Assembly: GCA_031290205.1 (NCBI GenBank)
Contig: JAITNZ010000140.1
Coordinates: forward strand, 1-9,119
Length of the DNA: 9,119 nt
Direction of reading: 5' to 3'
Source of the DNA: Spirochaetaceae bacterium
GTDB taxonomy: Bacteria > Spirochaetota > Spirochaetia > Treponematales > Breznakiellaceae
Shown here: positions 6,300 through 9,119 of the stretch, piece by piece
Layout of the letters: every line of letters starts with the position of its first letter
Position numbering within the stretch: the stretch's first letter is position 1
Made by a program: the position numbers and the translations under genes
Notes under the pieces: model-generated
What the model was told of the DNA's origin: nothing
Databases searched by the model: none
What the model saw: only the letters and a program-made list of their open reading frames with translations

Positions 6300-8942
6300 A
6301 TGAGCAATGTTATTCAAGATTTTTTAGAGTGGCTTAAAAACCGCGGCAGCCTTGGAGCCAACGGCACCCGCAGCTATGGGCAAGGCAGAACAGGCGGAGG
6401 CTCGCCCGGTGGAAACGCATCAGGCGGAGGCTCGACCAGCGGAACCGCATCAGGCGGAGTACCATCGGGCGGAAGCTCGACCAGAGGAACCGCATCAGGC
6501 GGAGGCTCGTCAGGCGGAAGCTCGACCAGAGGAACCGCATCGGGCGGAGGACCATCTTCGGGGACCGCACCCGGCGCGAGTTCGGGGAGTTCACCGAGTG
6601 GAAGTCCGGGCGCTGGAAGCGCATCGGGGGGGAGTTCGCCGGTGGGAAAACCGTCCGGCGGCAGCTCGCCCGCTGGGAGTGCATCAGGTAGAAGCTCGTC
6701 CGCTGGGAGTTCGTCCGGCGGGAGTTCGTCCGCTGGAAGTTCATCTGGCGGCGCTTCGCCGGATGGCAGCTCGCCCGCTGGCAGTTCATCTGGCGGCGCT
6801 TCGCCTGCTGGCAGCTCGCCCGCTGGCAGTTCATCTGGCGGCGCTTCACCGGATGGCAGCTCGCCCGCTGGAAGTTCGTCTGGCAGCTCGCCCGCTGGGA
6901 GTTCGTCTGGAAGCTCATCCGCTGGCAGCTCGCCCGCCGGGAGTTCGTCTGGCGGCTCGCCCACTGGGAGTTCGTCCGGCGGGAGTTCATCTGGCGGCGC
7001 TTCGCCGACGGGGAGCTCCTCCGGGGCAAGTTCAGCGGCTGGCAGCCCGTCAGCGGGTAGTGCGCCGGGCGGGAGTCCTGCCGGGGCGGGTATATCGGGC
7101 GGGAGCGTCCCTGGGGTAAGTATGACGGGGTCAATTGTAGCAGGCGCCGTTGCGGGGACAGCTACTGGAGCAGCGATTACAGGCGGAATAATCGCGGCAT
7201 CAGGAACAGGCGTTAATGCTGCACCCGCCGTAACGCCGGGTGTCGATGTGCCGCCGAAAGACGACGGAACACCGAAAGTTGATGAAGCGCCGAAAGACGA
7301 CGGAACACCGAAAGTTGATGAAGCGCCGAAAGACGACGGAACACCGAAAGACGATGAAACGCCGAAAGACGACGGAACACCGAAAGACGACGGAACGACG
7401 AAAGACGACGGAACGACGAAAGACGATGAAACGCCGAAAGACGACGGAACGACGGAAGACAACGGGAAAGACGGAGAGCAGGGAAAGCAAGGTGAGCAGG
7501 GAAAGCAAGGTGAGCAAGGTGAGCAAGGTGAGCAAGGTGAGCAAGGTGAGCAAGGTGAGCAGGGTGAGCAAGGTGAGCAGGGAATCCAAGGAAACACCGG
7601 AGAATCTGCATATCAAGCTTGGCTTAACGAAGGAAATAACGGAACCAGGCAGGATTTTCTCGCTTCATTAAAAGGGGCAACCGGAACCGGCGCACTGAGT
7701 ACCATGTTCATGCCGCAAGCGCTAACGCTTACCGCCGACTCGACCGGGGCGGTCTCATCCTATGCCGACACGGAGACGCTCATCAGGGTCTTTGAGGGCG
7801 AGACGGAACTGACTTATGACGCTGACGCTACGGCTGACGGCACGTGGAAGGTAGAGGCAGCGGGAACCGGAATAGCGGCAGGAGCCGTCTCCGCCCATAA
7901 TGGCGGCGGGGCAAGGACTGGCTCAGCAAGCAACATGGCTGCGGCTGCGGATACGGGGCAGATAACGTTTACCATCACGGGTAAACGGCAAAATGGCACA
8001 GCGCTCGATATCACCCTCATTCAGACCTTCTCCAAGTCCAAAGAGGGAGCGGCGGGATCCGAGGGAAAGTCCGCATTTGCGGTTTGGCAGACGCAACCGG
8101 GAAATAAGGATAAAACCGAGGCTGATTATCTCGCTTCATTACAGGGGGAAACCGGAGCCGGCGCACTAAGCGCTATGCTCACGCCGCAAATGGTAACGCT
8201 TACTGCCGACGCGGACGGGCTGGTTTCATCCTCATCCTATGGCGGCACGGAAGCGATAATCAGGGTTTTTGAAGGCGAGACGGAACTGGCTTATGACGCT
8301 GACGCTACGGCTGACGGCACATGGAAGGTAGAGGCAGTGGGCACCAATATAACAGAAGGAGCCGTCTCCACCCGTAATGGCGGCGGGGCAAAGACTGGCT
8401 CGGCAAGCGCCATGGCTGCGGATAAGGATACAGCACAGATAACGTTTACCATCACAGGTAAACGGCAAAATGGCACGGCGATCAACCTTACCCTCATCCA
8501 GTCCTTCTCCAAGTCAAAAGCCGGCGTAGCGGGAGCCGGTGCGACGCTTGGCAGCATTCTTACTATAATCGGAGGCTATTCAGGCACTGATATTACCGAC
8601 TGGGATAGTTTTGCGAAGAAGGTTGTCGCTGACGGGACCGCTACCGCACAAACCAAAAAGACCCCGCAGGGGGTAGTAATAAATACCCCGTCAATGAAAG
8701 ATGTCGTTCTTGATAAACTCGGATTTACCGCCTTTAGCGTGACCGGGACAGGAGTGTCTGTAAGCGGCACTGGGGCGAGCGTATCATTAACGGGGGAAAG
8801 TGCTGCAATGGGTGTCAGTACACACAGGTATTTGCTAACTGAACACAAGATTGTGCTGACGGACGCACAGGTTGCTGTGATAATGAATATGATTACCGCC
8901 GGGGTAAAGTCGGAAATAGCTTCTCTTTACAACCAGGTATAA
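6300..8942 (+). CDS. Collagen-like, repeat-rich tail-fibre-type protein
   Basis: An 880-residue fibrous protein with no signal peptide, probably a fibre or adhesin of the particle whose spike is encoded upstream. Order: a short amphipathic N-terminus (1-16), possibly the attachment point; Gly/Ser/Ala/Pro repeats, largely GSSxx pentads (about 31-275); a hydrophobic glycine-zipper-like stretch (278-301); PKDDGT-type hexapeptide repeats (319-390); a collagen-like Gly-X-Y rod, mainly GEQ (389-436); two homologous domains (434-588 and 589-747); and a unique C-terminal region (748-880), ending in helices, that could be the receptor-binding or trimerising tip. Each domain opens with an SAY-W-G-T-DFLASLKG-type motif and closes with SKSK-G, both familiar from collagen-containing phage tail fibres. 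AGGAG (6287-6291) sits inside the end of the spike gene, eight bases before ATG, so translation is probably coupled. Receptor and host range cannot be inferred. A cell-surface collagen-like protein is an alternative, but the missing signal peptide argues against it. Confidence 0.75.
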   Translation: MSNVIQDFLEWLKNRGSLGANGTRSYGQGRTGGGSPGGNASGGGSTSGTASGGVPSGGSSTRGTASGGGSSGGSSTRGTASGGGPSSGTAPGASSGSSPSGSPGAGSASGGSSPVGKPSGGSSPAGSASGRSSSAGSSSGGSSSAGSSSGGASPDGSSPAGSSSGGASPAGSSPAGSSSGGASPDGSSPAGSSSGSSPAGSSSGSSSAGSSPAGSSSGGSPTGSSSGGSSSGGASPTGSSSGASSAAGSPSAGSAPGGSPAGAGISGGSVPGVSMTGSIVAGAVAGTATGAAITGGIIAASGTGVNAAPAVTPGVDVPPKDDGTPKVDEAPKDDGTPKVDEAPKDDGTPKDDETPKDDGTPKDDGTTKDDGTTKDDETPKDDGTTEDNGKDGEQGKQGEQGKQGEQGEQGEQGEQGEQGEQGEQGEQGIQGNTGESAYQAWLNEGNNGTRQDFLASLKGATGTGALSTMFMPQALTLTADSTGAVSSYADTETLIRVFEGETELTYDADATADGTWKVEAAGTGIAAGAVSAHNGGGARTGSASNMAAAADTGQITFTITGKRQNGTALDITLIQTFSKSKEGAAGSEGKSAFAVWQTQPGNKDKTEADYLASLQGETGAGALSAMLTPQMVTLTADADGLVSSSSYGGTEAIIRVFEGETELAYDADATADGTWKVEAVGTNITEGAVSTRNGGGAKTGSASAMAADKDTAQITFTITGKRQNGTAINLTLIQSFSKSKAGVAGAGATLGSILTIIGGYSGTDITDWDSFAKKVVADGTATAQTKKTPQGVVINTPSMKDVVLDKLGFTAFSVTGTGVSVSGTGASVSLTGESAAMGVSTHRYLLTEHKIVLTDAQVAVIMNMITAGVKSEIASLYNQV
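6391..7110 (+). repeat. Gly/Ser pentapeptide-coding repeat tract with 45-bp higher-order units
   Basis: This 720-base tract encodes Gly- and Ser-dominated peptides with a five-residue rhythm (GSSPA, GSSSG, GASPD). A higher-order 45-bp unit is clear at 6751-6885, where three consecutive copies encode a 15-residue unit (GASPDGSSPAGSSSG type). A second block, GGCGGAAGCTCGACCAGAGG and its continuation at 6468-6497, recurs exactly 45 bases later at 6513. All units are multiples of three, so gain or loss keeps the frame. The bias also opens long false reading frames in other frames and on the other strand. Confidence 0.9.
7254..7469 (+). repeat. 18-bp tandem repeat encoding charged PKDDGT hexapeptides
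   Basis: Twelve consecutive 18-bp units encode residues 319-390 of the fibre protein. The forms are PKDDGT, PKVDEA, PKDDET, TKDDGT, TKDDET and a degenerate last unit TEDNGK. Third-base differences are few (GACGAC against GACGAT or GTTGAT), suggesting recent expansion. The tract is strongly acidic with interspersed Lys and Pro and would form an extended, flexible linker between the glycine-zipper segment and the collagen rod. Confidence 0.92.
7464..7607 (+). repeat. 9-bp tandem repeat encoding a collagen-like Gly-X-Y rod
   Basis: Sixteen uninterrupted Gly-X-Y triplets are encoded from GKD (7464) to GES (7607), residues 389-436. The core is a near-perfect 9-bp repeat GGTGAGCAA or GGTGAGCAG (GEQ) at 7509-7580, with GGAAAGCAA (GKQ) units at its left and GIQ, GNT, GES at its right. 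A stretch this short could nucleate a trimeric collagen helix in a trimeric fibre. The near-identity of the units makes the tract prone to slippage or recombination in steps of three residues. Confidence 0.95.
7599..8540 (+). repeat. Tandem duplication of a tail-fibre-type domain (about 465 and 477 bp)
   Basis: Unit A (7599-8063, 155 residues) and unit B (8064-8540, 159 residues) have the same order of motifs: SAY/SAF-W, DFLASLKG or DYLASLQG, LTLTAD or VTLTAD, IRVFEGETEL, ADGTWKVEA, NGGGA-TGSAS, QITFTITGKRQNGTA, and SKSK-G. DNA identity is uneven. The central block around 7799-7858 differs from 8279-8338 at only about two positions in sixty, whereas the starts of the units are much more diverged. 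That pattern suggests local gene conversion or selection on the core. Confidence 0.92.
8541..8942 (+). other. Unique C-terminal region of the fibre-like protein
   Basis: Residues 748-880 are not repetitive and match nothing I recognise. They begin with LGSILTIIGGYSGTDITDWD, continue with a Gly/Ser/Val-rich strand pattern (TGTGVSVSGTGASVSLTG) and end with a probable helix (DAQVAVIMNMITAGVKSEIA). By position this is the distal tip of the fibre if the N-terminus attaches to the particle; receptor binding is an inference from position only. Confidence 0.4.
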
Positions 8943-8953
8943 AGGACAACAAT

Positions 8954-9119
8954 ATGGCAGATAAACTTGATTGGCTTGGAAAACATTTAGTATTATTGCG
9001 GCATCTTTCGGTGGCGGACGCAGTCACTGAGGAAGCTTACAAAATCCCGCCGGACCTTGCCGACCTTTTTGAAGAGGTAGGCGGGGCGGCGGATATGGCT
9101 TTTAAGCTGGCGGAGCTTG
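8954..9119 (+). CDS. Unknown protein, 5' end only (runs off the window)
   Basis: An open reading frame of 55 codons begins at ATG 8954 and is still open at the window end. AGGA (8943-8946) stands seven bases before the ATG and only one base after the stop codon of the fibre gene, which supports a real, co-transcribed gene. The product starts MADKLDWLGKHLVLLRHLS and looks helical, rich in Leu, Ala and acidic residues, with no signal peptide. I do not recognise it. Position suggests a partner of the fibre, such as a chaperone, assembly factor or further particle component. Confidence 0.7.
   Translation, partial: MADKLDWLGKHLVLLRHLSVADAVTEEAYKIPPDLADLFEEVGGAADMAFKLAEL

Noticed and set aside
6352..7119. 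Plus-strand frame of 255 codons rich in Ala, Arg and His overlapping the fibre gene
   Set aside because: It is confined to the Gly/Ser repeat tract and is a frame-shifted reading of it, with no ribosome binding site or recognisable motif.
6374..7597. Long minus-strand open frame rich in Cys-Ser-Pro and Glu-Leu-Pro repeats
   Set aside because: It is the mirror of the repeat tracts in the fibre gene. Other frames in the same region are open for the same reason. The plus frame alone continues into non-repetitive, recognisable domains and has a ribosome binding site.

Overview
The window reads as chromosomal DNA of a spirochaete, most probably a Treponema-type organism. That is an inference: the secreted DUF2259-type protein at 3403-4104 belongs to a family I associate mainly with treponemes, and base composition is close to balanced. 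No rRNA, tRNA or CRISPR array is visible.

Left half (1-4640), housekeeping genes separated by repeat-bearing gaps. A 68-bp tandem repeat (1-190) precedes a promoter and a two-gene unit: a lipoprotein alpha-carbonic anhydrase (306-1079) and glutamyl-tRNA synthetase gltX (1095-2564). A CrcB/Fluc fluoride channel (2589-2975, minus strand) converges on gltX. A gene-free gap (2976-3402) holds a large imperfect inverted repeat of about 240 bp built from short tandem units. Then come the DUF2259-type secreted protein and arfB (4215-4637), a GGQ peptidyl-tRNA hydrolase that rescues stalled ribosomes.

Right half (4640-9119), a tightly packed and visibly more G+C-rich plus-strand cluster that looks phage-derived or part of a contractile injection system. 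It has a free-standing spike protein with an OB-fold and beta-helix of the gp5/VgrG type (4717-6297). Two bases later an 880-residue fibre-like protein begins (6300-8942), made of Gly/Ser pentapeptide repeats, a glycine-zipper hydrophobic segment, a charged hexapeptide repeat, a collagen-like (GEQ)n rod, two near-identical tail-fibre-type domains and a unique C-terminal region. A third gene starts at 8954 and runs off the window. The three genes have short gaps and good ribosome binding sites and are probably one transcript. The likely joint role is a cell-puncturing tip plus a surface-binding fibre or adhesin. Whether this is a prophage, a tailocin or a secretion apparatus cannot be decided from this window, because no sheath, tube, tape-measure or baseplate wedge gene is included.

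The most unusual points are the spike without the usual gp27-like domain but with a long unrecognised helical C-terminus, the fibre whose DNA repeats are all multiples of three bases, and the two intergenic repeat elements.
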